64,000 nt of DNA from assembly GCA_964019335.1 (NCBI GenBank), contig OZ025714.1:248001-312000 (forward strand), written 5' to 3'. Source of the stretch: Diplonema japonicum (lineage: Eukaryota > Euglenozoa > Diplonemea > Diplonemida > Diplonemidae). Shown one piece after another: positions 1 to 9,039 of this stretch. Below the pieces are notes generated by a model. The model searched no databases. It worked only from the letters and a program-made list of their open reading frames with translations, and was not told the origin of the DNA. How positions within the stretch are numbered: the stretch's first letter is position 1; each line of letters begins with the position of its first letter. The position numbers were made by a program, and so were the translations under genes.

Positions 1-1346
1 TTGTCCGCCCCACACTTCGGCCACCTGATGCGCCTCTCGTTGTGGAGGAGCTCCGTCTTCCAGCTCGTCACGCCCTCAGCATTCTCACACCTGTGCAGAA
101 CCATGTCCACGTTCGCCGCCATCGGGGAGATCACACCAGTGCGCCACTTCCTTGCCATCGCCTGCTCCCAAGGCATGTCCGCAGTGAGGGGGACAGGGTC
201 CACGTACAGCCCAAGCTGGGAAAGGAGGGGCTGGATCGTGTCGCTGTGCCCGAACATGAAGGCCGCCTGCACCTCGTTGTCGTCCTCAGAGTACTTCTTC
301 AGACCGTTCAAGAGCTTCGACATCAGAGGGCACGCAAGATCTTGTGCGATCTGGGTACCGTGGCCACCCTCGTAGTACTCCCCAAGGTCCTTCAGGAAGG
401 CGAACATCTCGTAGTCCTTCTCCTCGAACACAGCACAGGGGCTGTGGCGGCGGGGGGTGTCGAGCACCACAGTCTCGAACATGCACGCCTTGTAAAGAAG
501 CTCCAACCCGTCGAAGTCAAGCTTCCACACAGAGGTGTCGAGCTGGAGCTTCGCCGTCACACGGGCACCAACCTCCTCCTCGAGCTTCTTCTCGAAGATG
601 TCCTCCTGCACCTTCCCAGGGAAGTTGTCGTCGTCGGTGATCGCATCGTAGTTGGGGCAGTTGTCCGAAAACCTGATGATCTTGTCACCATCGTAGTCCT
701 CTAACCCGTTCCACAGGCAGAACATCGCAACAGGCTCGTTGTTGTCCCTCCCGAGTTGGCCCCTCCCCTCCTGGAAGGAGGACAAGGCGAAGGCGCTGGC
801 TGACCTAGAGGTCCTGGTCTTCCAAGTGTGCTGGAAGGTGTGGTAGATGGGGTTGTAGTCCTCAGAGAGGATGTCCCTACCGTATTTGCGCCTGTACCTT
901 GCCCCCATCTTGTAGAGCTCCTCCTTCCCCACCTCGTTCAGGTGCTTCTCAACGTTGGTCGGGAAGGGGTTCGTCCAGGACTTCAGGAAGGCGTACCTGG
1001 GGTTCTTGATGGCACTCCCCTTGCTCGCGAGGAGCTCCTCCAAGTCCTTCACGTCGTCGTTGTCGTCGTACCTCGACCCGTGCCTCCCGACGTGCTGTAG
1101 GTGCACAGCCTCACACCTCTCGTCACCCTCCCCCACGGGACCCTCGTGCTCGTGGTTGGACAGGGACTTCGAGCTCCAGTAAGGGGTTTTCGTTGTGAAG
1201 TCGTACTTAGTCGGCCTCCTGGAAGGAGGGTTCCTGTTCCTGTTCCACCAGTTCCATCCGTGGTGGTGGCCCCAGTGGTCCCAGTGGGAGGTGAAGGTGC
1301 CCTCAGCAGCGGCCAGAAGGCCCAACACAAGCACGGCTTTCATCAT
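1..1346 (-). CDS. MINPP1-like histidine phosphatase, copy 1 (3' end cut by window edge)
   Basis: Secreted histidine (acid) phosphatase of the multiple inositol polyphosphate phosphatase type, expected to remove phosphate from phytate or other phosphate esters outside the cell or in the secretory route. The frame is open from the ATG-ATG start at 1346 to base 1. By comparison with the two complete neighbours about 32 C-terminal residues lie outside the window. It has the same signal peptide, RHGSRY catalytic motif and GHSDT motif as its neighbours. Two differences from copy 3 stand out: four extra residues in the His/Trp-rich N-terminal stretch (about 1254-1290), and QEDIFEK in place of QEKSFEK near 600. 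The last 20 bases before the start match copy 2 closely. The family call is firm; the substrate is inferred. Confidence 0.88.
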   Translation of the reverse strand, partial: MMKAVLVLGLLAAAEGTFTSHWDHWGHHHGWNWWNRNRNPPSRRPTKYDFTTKTPYWSSKSLSNHEHEGPVGEGDERCEAVHLQHVGRHGSRYDDNDDVKDLEELLASKGSAIKNPRYAFLKSWTNPFPTNVEKHLNEVGKEELYKMGARYRRKYGRDILSEDYNPIYHTFQHTWKTRTSRSASAFALSSFQEGRGQLGRDNNEPVAMFCLWNGLEDYDGDKIIRFSDNCPNYDAITDDDNFPGKVQEDIFEKKLEEEVGARVTAKLQLDTSVWKLDFDGLELLYKACMFETVVLDTPRRHSPCAVFEEKDYEMFAFLKDLGEYYEGGHGTQIAQDLACPLMSKLLNGLKKYSEDDNEVQAAFMFGHSDTIQPLLSQLGLYVDPVPLTADMPWEQAMARKWRTGVISPMAANVDMVLHRCENAEGVTSWKTELLHNERRIRWPKCGAD

Positions 1347-2211
1347 TTTCGTTTTTGGTTAAACTGTTATGTAAGTTAGTCATAATTAGAATTTAAATAA
1401 TCTAAAATTGCTCAGGTCGTGTTTCAAAAACCGAAGGTGATCTGTTAACCTAGATTCTATGAGAGATAAAGAAGAAGAAGAGAAGACAGAAGAATAGAAC
1501 ATGCTAAAAGATTTCTGTAGTTTTGTGCCTGGCATGGGGACCGTTACAAAATTAGAAAGCATATTGAGCATCGGGAATTGGAAACATAACCTTCTTTGTT
1601 TCAATCAACTTAGTCAATAGAAGCAGGCATGTCAGTTCCCTTTCACCGTTCGTTCAGACTAGAAATGCGTTAATAAATTGTCTATTCGCCATTGTAAGCA
1701 AAACTACCTAGAGGCAGACTGCGATGGCAGAAATTCTTTTTTTCTTTTTCGTTAACCTTTATGCTACCAATTACCCCCCCTGGTAACATAAGGGTAAAAC
1801 TAGAAGAAAAAAAAAAGAGTCAAAAGAGGATTATCATTTCGCCCTTACTCCTTGAAGAAGTTGAGGAAAAGAAATCAAAAGCAGGAAAAAAAAATGGGTC
1901 TAGAATTTTAGAAAAACATCATAGGGTCCCACTTTGAACGAGTTACGTGGCAGACGCCCCTGCAGCGAGCTAAGGGCCTCCGCAGCAGATCAAATGGTGA
2001 GGCCTTTCATTGGGTAGGGCTAGCCAATAAAGAAAGAAAGAATAGAAATGAAAGAAAAGGAAAAAAAAGAAAACATAAATCGGATAGACTTAAGGTTTGA
2101 AGAGCACGTGGCCCGACTCAGATTTCGCAAGTGAAAAGAAAAGGAAACTAAAAAAACGGCCACCAAAACAAAGGCCGGAACAGAATTGAGTTGTAGTACC
2201 ATCAACTTCGC
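1347..2211. other. intergenic spacer with no gene seen
   Basis: This is an AT-rich spacer between MINPP copies 1 and 2. At 1436-1463, on the minus strand, it holds a degenerate copy of the terminal motif of the MITE at 39515-39733 (shared core close to GGTTAACAGATCACC). A moderately GC-rich block at 1925-2035 matches nothing I recognise. Short ORFs on both strands are low-complexity. Confidence 0.5.
1436..1463 (-). repeat. degenerate MITE-terminus-like motif
   Basis: Read on the minus strand this stretch matches about 24 of 28 bases of the left terminus of the MITE at 39515-39733, including a CATAG-ATC-AGG start and a TTAAC-GATCACC core. I found no convincing partner terminus nearby, so it may be a solo end or a decayed copy. 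It lies about 90 bp upstream of MINPP copy 1. Confidence 0.4.
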
Positions 2212-3642
2212 TTACTGCGGGATCTTGCAGAACTCATCGAATTTGCAGTCGCCCGCCATGGGGTAGGCGGTGAAGAGGTCGTCGGGGCTGCAGAACTGCA
2301 CGTTCGTCTTGTCCGCCCCACACTTCGGCCACCTGATGCGCCTCTCGTTGTGGAGGAGCTCCGTCTTCCAGCTCGTCACGCCCTCAGCATTCTCACACCT
2401 GTGCAGAACCATGTCCACGTTCGCCGCCATCGGGGAGATCACACCAGTGCGCCACTTCCTTGCCATCGCCTGCTCCCAAGGCATGTCCGCAGTGAGGGGG
2501 ACAGGGTCCACGTACAGCCCAAGCTGGGAAAGGAGGGGCTGGATCGTGTCGCTGTGCCCGAACATGAAGGCCGCCTGCACCTCGTTGTCGTCCTCAGAGT
2601 ACTTCTTCAGACCATTCAAGAGTTTCGACATCAGAGGGCAAGCGAGCTCCTGTGCGATCTGGGTACCGTGGCCACCCTCGTAGTACTCCCCAAGGTCCTT
2701 CAGGAAGGCGAACATCTCGTAGTCCTTCTCCTCGAACACAGCACAGGGGCTGTGGCGGCGAGGGGTGTCGAGCACCACAGTCTCGAACATGCACGCCTTG
2801 TAAAGAAGCTCCAGCCCTTTGAAGTCAAGCTCCCACACAGAAGAGTTCAGCTGGAGCTTCGCCGTCACACGGGCACCAACCTCCTCCTCGAGCTTCTTCT
2901 CGAAAGACTTCTCCTGCACCTTCCCAGGGAAGTTGTCGTCGTCGTCGGTGATCGCATCGTAGTTGGGGCAGTTGTCCGAAAACCTGATGATCTTGTCACC
3001 ATCGTAGTCCTTCTTCCCGTTCCACAGACAGAACATCGCAACAGGCTCGTTGTTGTCCCTCCCGAGCTGGCCCCTCCCCTCCTGGAAGGAGGACAAGGCG
3101 AAGGCGCTGGCTGACCTAGAGGTCCTGGTCTTCCAAGTGTGCTGGAAGGTGTGGTAGATGGGGTTGTAGTCCTCAGAGAGGATGTCCCTACCGTATTTGC
3201 GCCTGTACCTTGCCCCCATCTTGTAGAGCTCCTCCTTCCCCACCTCGTTCAGGTGCTTCTCAACGTTGGTCGGGAAGGGGTTCGTCCAGGACTTCAGGAA
3301 GGCGTACCTGGGGTTCTTGATGGCACTCCCCTTGCTCGCGAGGAGCTCCTCCAAGTCCTTCACATCGTCGTTGTCGTCGTACCTCGACCCGTGCCTCCCG
3401 ACGTGCTGCAGGTGCACAGCCTCACACCTCTCGTCACCCTCCCCCACGGGACCCTCGTGCTCGTGGTTGGACAGGGACTTCGAGCTCCAGTAAGGGGTCT
3501 TCGTTGTGAAGTCGTACTTAGTCGGCCTCCTGGAAGGAGGGTTCCTGTTCTTGGGCCAGTGCCACCCGTGGTGGCCCCAGTGGGAGGTGAAGGTCCCCTC
3601 AGCAGCGGCCAGAAGGCCCGACAGAAGCACGGCTTTCATCAT
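2212..3642 (-). CDS. MINPP1-like histidine phosphatase, copy 2
   Basis: A 476-aa secreted histidine phosphatase. I chose the MMKAVLLSGLLAAAEG start at 3642 because it gives a clean signal peptide and matches copies 1 and 3; the frame stays open further upstream but only through low-complexity sequence. Residues 83-88 are RHGSRY, the phosphohistidine motif of this superfamily. Residues 362-366 are GHSDT, at the place where MINPP1 proteins have HAET, so the proton donor is probably this Asp. The central block with SPCAVFEEKD followed by EYYEGGHG matches the conserved MINPP1 region. Twin cysteines near the C terminus suggest disulphides. It sits in a tandem array with copies 1, 3 and 4. Phytase or inositol-polyphosphatase activity is inferred from the family. 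Confidence 0.92.
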   Translation of the reverse strand: MMKAVLLSGLLAAAEGTFTSHWGHHGWHWPKNRNPPSRRPTKYDFTTKTPYWSSKSLSNHEHEGPVGEGDERCEAVHLQHVGRHGSRYDDNDDVKDLEELLASKGSAIKNPRYAFLKSWTNPFPTNVEKHLNEVGKEELYKMGARYRRKYGRDILSEDYNPIYHTFQHTWKTRTSRSASAFALSSFQEGRGQLGRDNNEPVAMFCLWNGKKDYDGDKIIRFSDNCPNYDAITDDDDNFPGKVQEKSFEKKLEEEVGARVTAKLQLNSSVWELDFKGLELLYKACMFETVVLDTPRRHSPCAVFEEKDYEMFAFLKDLGEYYEGGHGTQIAQELACPLMSKLLNGLKKYSEDDNEVQAAFMFGHSDTIQPLLSQLGLYVDPVPLTADMPWEQAMARKWRTGVISPMAANVDMVLHRCENAEGVTSWKTELLHNERRIRWPKCGADKTNVQFCSPDDLFTAYPMAGDCKFDEFCKIPQ

Positions 3643-5132
3643 TTTCGTTTTGGTTAAACTGTTGTGTGATCCGATAAAGCACAGACAATTAAAAATTAAG
3701 TTGGGAGTTGGGTTGGATACGTGAAGGGGGGGGGGGAACAGAAGAACAAAGAAGAAAAGAGAGTACGGAATTAACGAAGAGCAAAAAAGAAGTAAGGGAG
3801 AGGGGGAAAAAAAAGAGAAATCAAAAACCAAAAAGGAATTGAAAGAGGACAAGGAGAAACAAAAATACTTTGAGCAACCAGAGCACATTCCCTTTTGTAA
3901 TTTCTCTTTTTTTTTTTTTCCCTCTCCCCTTTCTTCTTTAAACCATGTTGACCTTCTGATAGATACCGTTTCCCCCATTTCTTTTGTTTTTTTTTTTAAA
4001 GTTGAGACATGCAGGGCCCGAGAGCAAATTAAAGAGGGAGGGGGGGAGGTGAAATTTTCGACGTTTGAAAGAGAAAAAAATAGATATTTTGTAGCCGACA
4101 AATACCAAACCATTACATTGAGCCCGGCTTCGGCACGTCTCCCCGCCCCTCCTTTCTTTTTTTTTCGTATAAAGGAAAAGAAGGAAGAGGGGGGAGAAAA
4201 CATGCTTCCCGTGACGAGTGCAATATTAACACATCGCTACACTACAAAAAAAACCCACAAAACATATTTACGGGTATTTTTATTTTTTAATGCACTTTTA
4301 ATGCACAGATAAACTCGTTAAAAAAAAAAAGGAGGGGGGTAACAAATATTGACGGCAATATAAAGTCAAAAAAAAGAAATGACTTTGGTTGCTTATAAAC
4401 CGCCTGGCGTACAAGCAACTTTAAAACTCAATGTGCAGCGTGGTGGAGGGTCTATCTTGTGTTGTTACCCTTGCGTCGCTGCATTTTTAGCACAAACTAG
4501 TTGTTCCAGTCGTCCCTCCCTGGTGCGCCAGTTGCGACGCAGTTGCAGCAATACCCCTCGGATCCGTTTGTTTGCACCAATGGATCGGGCTTCCCGGGGA
4601 TAGGAGGGGATTGTGCTTTCTTTTCGGCCACCTCTGACAGTTTTGTTATTTCAACCGTATCTTCCAAGATGAACTGTTTGGTCGTTTAAAAAAAAAAGAA
4701 ATTAAAAAAAAACACTTCGGCCACATGGAAATAACAAAGCCCGGTCTCAGAATACAGGGGGGTATGCACCGCCCTTGCATCCTTTACCAAATTTTGCTGC
4801 TTCCCACTACAGCGGTCGACTCCACTAGTTAGGGTCTTTGCCATCGCTGTTATCAAGGCCTAACCCTTTTTTTGGTATGAAGGGATAGACATGAAGCACT
4901 TTGCGCAATGACGGCTGGTGACTAGAGGGGAAAAGAAAGGAATTCGCAAAAAGAAAAAGATTGAAAAAAATAAATGGGGGTGAGGCGGGATATAGTATAA
5001 GAGGGGGAGGGGGGGAACATAATCATCAATACAGTGAAAATAGAGATGGAAAGAAGAAAAGTGGGGGGTCGTTATGACAAAAAAAAGAGAGAAAACAAAG
5101 GTGAAGAAATGGGTATAGGTAATCGATCGATC
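3643..5132. other. 1.5-kb intergenic spacer with no gene seen
   Basis: Homopolymer-rich spacer between MINPP copies 2 and 3. A more complex, GC-richer island at 4380-4690 contains two overlapping plus-strand ORFs of 74 and 62 codons. They show no motif I recognise and would be the only plus-strand genes in the window, so I do not call them. The island could be decayed coding or mobile DNA. Confidence 0.5.
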
Positions 5133-6563
5133 TTACTGCGGGATCTTGCAGAACTCATCGAATTTACAGTCGCCTGCCATGGGGTAGGCGGTGAAGAGGT
5201 CGTCGGGGCTGCAGAACTGCACGTTCGTCTTGTCCGCCCCACACTTCGGCCACCTGATGCGCCTCTCGTTGTGGAGGAGCTCCGTCTTCCAGCTCGTCAC
5301 GCCCTCAGCATTCTCACACCTGTGCAGAACCATGTCCACGTTCGCCGCCATCGGGGAGATCACACCAGTGCGCCACTTCCTTGCCATCGCCTGTTCCCAA
5401 GGCATGTCCGCAGTGAGGGGGACAGGGTCCACGTACAGCCCAAGCTGGGCGAGGAGGGGCTGGATCGTGTCGCTGTGCCCGAACATGAAGGCCGCCTGCA
5501 CCTCGTTGTCGTCCTCAGAGTACTTCTTCAGACCATTCAAGAGTTTCGACATCAGAGGGCAAGCGAGCTCCTGTGCGATCTGGGTACCGTGGCCACCCTC
5601 GTAGTACTCCCCAAGGTCCTTCAGGAAGGCGAACATCTCGTAGTCCTTCTCCTCGAACACAGCACAGGGGCTGTGGCGGCGGGGGGTGTCGAGCACCACA
5701 GTCTCGAACATGCACGCCTTGTAAAGAAGCTCCAACCCGTCGAAGTCAAGCTTCCACACAGAGGTGTCGAGCTGGAGCTTCGCCGTCACACGGGCACCAA
5801 CCTCCTCCTCGAGCTTCTTCTCGAAAGACTTCTCCTGCACCTTCCCAGGGAAGTTGTCGTCGTCGGTGATCGCATCGTAGTTGGGGCAGTTGTCCGAAAA
5901 CCTGATGATCTTGTCACCATCGTAGTCCTCTAACCCGTTCCACAGGCAGAACATCGCAACAGGCTCGTTGTTGTCCCTCCCGAGTTGGCCCCTCCCCTCC
6001 TGGAAGGAGGACAAGGCGAAGGCGCTGGCTGACCTAGAGGTCCTGGTCTTCCAAGTGTGCTGGAAGGTGTGGTAGATGGGGTTGTAGTCCTCAGAGAGGA
6101 TGTCCCTACCGTATTTGCGCCTGTACCTTGCCCCCATCTTGTAGAGCTCCTCCTTCCCCACCTCGTTCAGGTGCTTCTCAACGTTGGTCGGGAAGGGGTT
6201 CGTCCAGGACTTCAGGAAGGCGTACCTGGGGTTCTTGATGGCACTCCCCTTGCTCGCGAGGAGCTCCTCCAAGTCCTTCACGTCGTCGTTGTCGTCGTAC
6301 CTCGACCCGTGCCTCCCGACGTGCTGTAGGTGCACAGCCTCACACCTCTCGTCACCCTCCCCCACGGGACCCTCGTGCTCGTGGTTGGACAGGGACTTCG
6401 AGCTCCAGTAAGGGGTTTTCGTTGTGAAGTCGTACTTAGTCGGCCTCCTGGAAGGAGGGTTCCTGTTCCTGTCCCACCAGTGCCACCCGTGGTGGCCCCA
6501 GTGGGAAGTGAAGGTCCCCTCAGCAGCGGCCAGAAGGCCCAACAGAAGCATGGCTTTCATCAT
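5133..6563 (-). CDS. MINPP1-like histidine phosphatase, copy 3
   Basis: A 476-aa protein nearly identical to copies 1 and 2, with the same signal peptide, RHGSRY and GHSDT motifs and C-terminal cysteines. Its 5' leader (GCGAAACGAAA before ATG) differs from that of copies 1 and 2 except for the last bases. It shares some variants with copy 1 (NGLEDYDGD, LDTSVWKLDFDG) and others with copy 2 (the QEKSFEK segment). This shows sequence has been exchanged among the copies rather than diverging in a simple tree. Function is as for copy 2. Confidence 0.92.
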   Translation of the reverse strand: MMKAMLLLGLLAAAEGTFTSHWGHHGWHWWDRNRNPPSRRPTKYDFTTKTPYWSSKSLSNHEHEGPVGEGDERCEAVHLQHVGRHGSRYDDNDDVKDLEELLASKGSAIKNPRYAFLKSWTNPFPTNVEKHLNEVGKEELYKMGARYRRKYGRDILSEDYNPIYHTFQHTWKTRTSRSASAFALSSFQEGRGQLGRDNNEPVAMFCLWNGLEDYDGDKIIRFSDNCPNYDAITDDDNFPGKVQEKSFEKKLEEEVGARVTAKLQLDTSVWKLDFDGLELLYKACMFETVVLDTPRRHSPCAVFEEKDYEMFAFLKDLGEYYEGGHGTQIAQELACPLMSKLLNGLKKYSEDDNEVQAAFMFGHSDTIQPLLAQLGLYVDPVPLTADMPWEQAMARKWRTGVISPMAANVDMVLHRCENAEGVTSWKTELLHNERRIRWPKCGADKTNVQFCSPDDLFTAYPMAGDCKFDEFCKIPQ

Positions 6564-7362
6564 TTTCGTTTCGCTGAGCTGCGTTGCTTAAGTTGTACAC
6601 AAAGTGAAAACTGAACAAAACTGAAACGTAAAAAACTAATTTTCTCACAACAAGTGACTAGTATTGCCAGCAGCATCTTGCTAGGTCATTTCGATAGAGA
6701 TAACAAACCCGGCTCTAGGCTTGACACCACTTCCTCATCTCTAATCCCAATAAGACAATCTTGTACACCATATCTAGGGAGAGGGAGTCATCCTCATTGG
6801 AGAAATATAATGCCCAAAAGTGACCCCCCCCCCATCCCCCCAAAAAAAACAGGAGGCAGACAGAACAGAAAAAAAACAGGGGGGGGGAAGAAAGAACGCA
6901 AAGAGAGAGATGGAAAGAAACCTAATAAACAGTGAAGTGGGATGTTAGAAAATAGAGAAAAAAAAAAGAGACATTTAAGGGTACCTGCGGTATGTGACAG
7001 GACGCCTAAAAAAAAAAAGAGAGAGAGAAATATAAAAAAAGGTATATCCGTCCAGTAGCCGAACCAGCGCACATGGCGCTCTATTGTGAGAGTCTTCATC
7101 CCGTTCTTTTTTTTCTTTCTGTTCTGCAGAGCGGTTGTAGAAGGGAGGGGGAAACAAAACGGAAAAGAATTAAAGAAGAAAAGAGAAAGGAAAAAAATAA
7201 AAAAAAAGAAACTCGCTTTTCTCATGCATAGGGGGACATGACGCCGCCTTAGACCGCGGCACTGCACAAAGCTGTAGGAGGTTGGGAGGGGAGAACGGAG
7301 GGCACAACACACAGTTTGCTATTATTATTCTTTACTTTCTTCTTATTTAAAATCCCAGAATC
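6564..7362. other. intergenic spacer with one short dispersed repeat
   Basis: Purine-rich and T-rich spacer between MINPP copies 3 and 4. Apart from the 37-bp repeat at 6974-7010 I see only homopolymers. The ORFs of 172 and 60 codons here are made of Phe, Lys, Ser and Leu runs and are not credible genes. Confidence 0.5.
6974..7010 (+). repeat. 37-bp dispersed repeat, copy A
   Basis: This stretch, with the core TGTGACAGG and CGCCTAA, recurs at 44439-44477 with only a few changes and a one-base insertion. Both copies end in an A-run. The family is not recognised; it could be the end of a retroposed RNA. Confidence 0.5.
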
Positions 7363-8772
7363 TTAGGGAATTTTGCAGAACTCATCGTACTTGCAGTCGC
7401 CCGCCATGGGGTAGGCGGTGAAGAGGTCGTCGGGGCTGCAGAACTGCACGTTCGTCTTGTCCGCCCCACACTTCGGCCACCTGATGCGCCTCTCGTTGTG
7501 GAGGAGCTCCGTCTTCCAAGAAATCACATTCTTGGAATCTATGCATTTATGCAGAACCATATCCACGTTCGCCGCCATCGGGGAGATCACACCAGTGCGC
7601 CACTTCCTTGCCATCGCCTGCTCCCATGTCATATTCGCAGTGAGGGGGACAGGGTCCACGTACAGCCCAAGCTGGGCGAGGAGGGGCTGGATCGTGTCGC
7701 TGTGCCCGAACATGAGATTTGCTTTTATTCTGTTGTCATTTTTAGAGAACTTTCTCATCCCGTTCAGCATCTTCGACATCAGAGGGCATGCAAGCTTCGC
7801 CGCAATGGGTGTCCCGTGCCCCGCCTCGTAGTACTGGCTGATGTCCTTCAAGAACGAGAACATCGCAAAGTCCTTCTCTTCAAATAAGGCACACGAGCTG
7901 CTTCTGCGCGGCTTGTCTAAAATAATGGTCTCGAACAAGCACGCTTTGTAAAGCAGCTCTAAACCTTTGAAGTCAAGCTTCCATACAGAGGCGTCGAGCT
8001 GGAGCTTCGCCGACACACGCACTCCAACCTCTTCTTCGATCTTCTTCTCATATGCTTTTTCGTGAATTTTCCCAGGGAAGTTGTCGCCATCAGCAATGGC
8101 TTCAAACTGCGGGCAGTTGTCAGAAAATCGCAGTTCTTTGTCTCCGTCACGGTCCTTGTCGCCTGTGAAGAGACAGAACATAGCAACAGGCTCGTATCCG
8201 TCTAGCTGGCCGCCGCCCTTTTGAAAGGCCGACAGAGCAAAAGCACTGGCAGTCCTTGACGTCCGAGACTTCCAAGTGTGCTGGAGAGAGTGGTAGGTAG
8301 GGTTGTAACTGTCAGAGAGGATATCGGACCCGTACCTGCGTTTGTACCGTTGCCCCATTCTGTAGAGCTCCTCCTTCCCCACCTCGTTCAGGTGCTTCTC
8401 TGTGTCTGTGGGGAAGGGGTTCGTCCAGGACTTCAGGAAGGCGTATCTAGGGTTCTTGATGGCACTCCCCTTGCTCGCGAGGAGCTCCTCCAAGTCCTTT
8501 ACGTCGTCGTTGTCGTCGTACCTCGACCCGTGCCTCCCGACGTGCTGTAGGTGCACAGCTCGGCATTGCGACCCAGCAACCCCTTCGTCTACAGGGGTTT
8601 CTTCACCCTCAGAGATGTCACTTGAGCTCCAATACGGGTTCTTCGTTGCAAAATCGTACTTCGTCGGGAGTTCTGTTGGTGGCTCCATGTTCATTGGCCA
8701 GTGCCACCCGTGATGGGCCCAGTCAGCCCCTTGGGCAGTTGTGAATAAACCGAATAAAAGCGCGACTTTCAT
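7363..8772 (-). CDS. MINPP1-like histidine phosphatase, copy 4 (divergent)
   Basis: A 469-aa secreted histidine phosphatase starting MKVALLFGLFTTAQG at 8772, directly after a run of more than 20 A on the coding strand. It keeps RHGSRY and GHSDT, and the conserved SSCALFEEKD and YYEAGHGT blocks. Divergence from copies 1-3 is patchy at the DNA level. The segments 7380-7515 and 8345-8560, among others, are almost identical to the other copies, while the stretches between them differ in many third and first positions. That mosaic points to gene conversion between an older paralogue and its neighbours. It is the array member furthest upstream. Function is as for copy 2, though substrate preference may differ. 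Confidence 0.92.
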   Translation of the reverse strand: MKVALLFGLFTTAQGADWAHHGWHWPMNMEPPTELPTKYDFATKNPYWSSSDISEGEETPVDEGVAGSQCRAVHLQHVGRHGSRYDDNDDVKDLEELLASKGSAIKNPRYAFLKSWTNPFPTDTEKHLNEVGKEELYRMGQRYKRRYGSDILSDSYNPTYHSLQHTWKSRTSRTASAFALSAFQKGGGQLDGYEPVAMFCLFTGDKDRDGDKELRFSDNCPQFEAIADGDNFPGKIHEKAYEKKIEEEVGVRVSAKLQLDASVWKLDFKGLELLYKACLFETIILDKPRRSSSCALFEEKDFAMFSFLKDISQYYEAGHGTPIAAKLACPLMSKMLNGMRKFSKNDNRIKANLMFGHSDTIQPLLAQLGLYVDPVPLTANMTWEQAMARKWRTGVISPMAANVDMVLHKCIDSKNVISWKTELLHNERRIRWPKCGADKTNVQFCSPDDLFTAYPMAGDCKYDEFCKIP

Positions 8773-9039
8773 TTTTTTTTTTTTTTTTTTTTTTAAACTT
8801 CCTCCTGTGTTGTGTTGTGTGCGAAGGAGAAAGGAACAAAGGGAAAAAAAGAAGAAGAAAAAAAAAAAACTACAATGGAAAAAAAAAAAAAAATACCGGT
8901 ACAAGAAAAAAAAAAATTGAGACAACGGGGAACAAAAATAAAAATAAAATAAACTGTAGCAACAAAAAAAAAGGGGGTTTTTTTTCCCCCCCCTCTCTTT
9001 TCTTTTTGAAAAAAAGGCAAAAAGAAATAATAATAACTA

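Noticed and set aside
2350-3114. Plus-strand ORFs of 130-300 codons across the MINPP genes (also at 42-704 and 5034-5933)
   Set aside because: They are antisense to strong phosphatase coding sequence, recur identically in each copy, and have no independent motif.
3643-4203. 187-residue N-terminal extension of MINPP copy 2
   Set aside because: It is open by chance through homopolymer spacer. The internal Met gives a signal peptide and matches the other copies.
4379-4689. Plus-strand ORFs of 74 and 62 codons
   Set aside because: No motif, no A-rich leader, and opposite to every other gene in the window.
6794-7312. Minus-strand ORFs composed of Phe, Ser, Leu and Lys runs (also 44738-45301, 57225-57668 and 52634-53077)
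   Set aside because: Low-complexity translations of homopolymer spacers.
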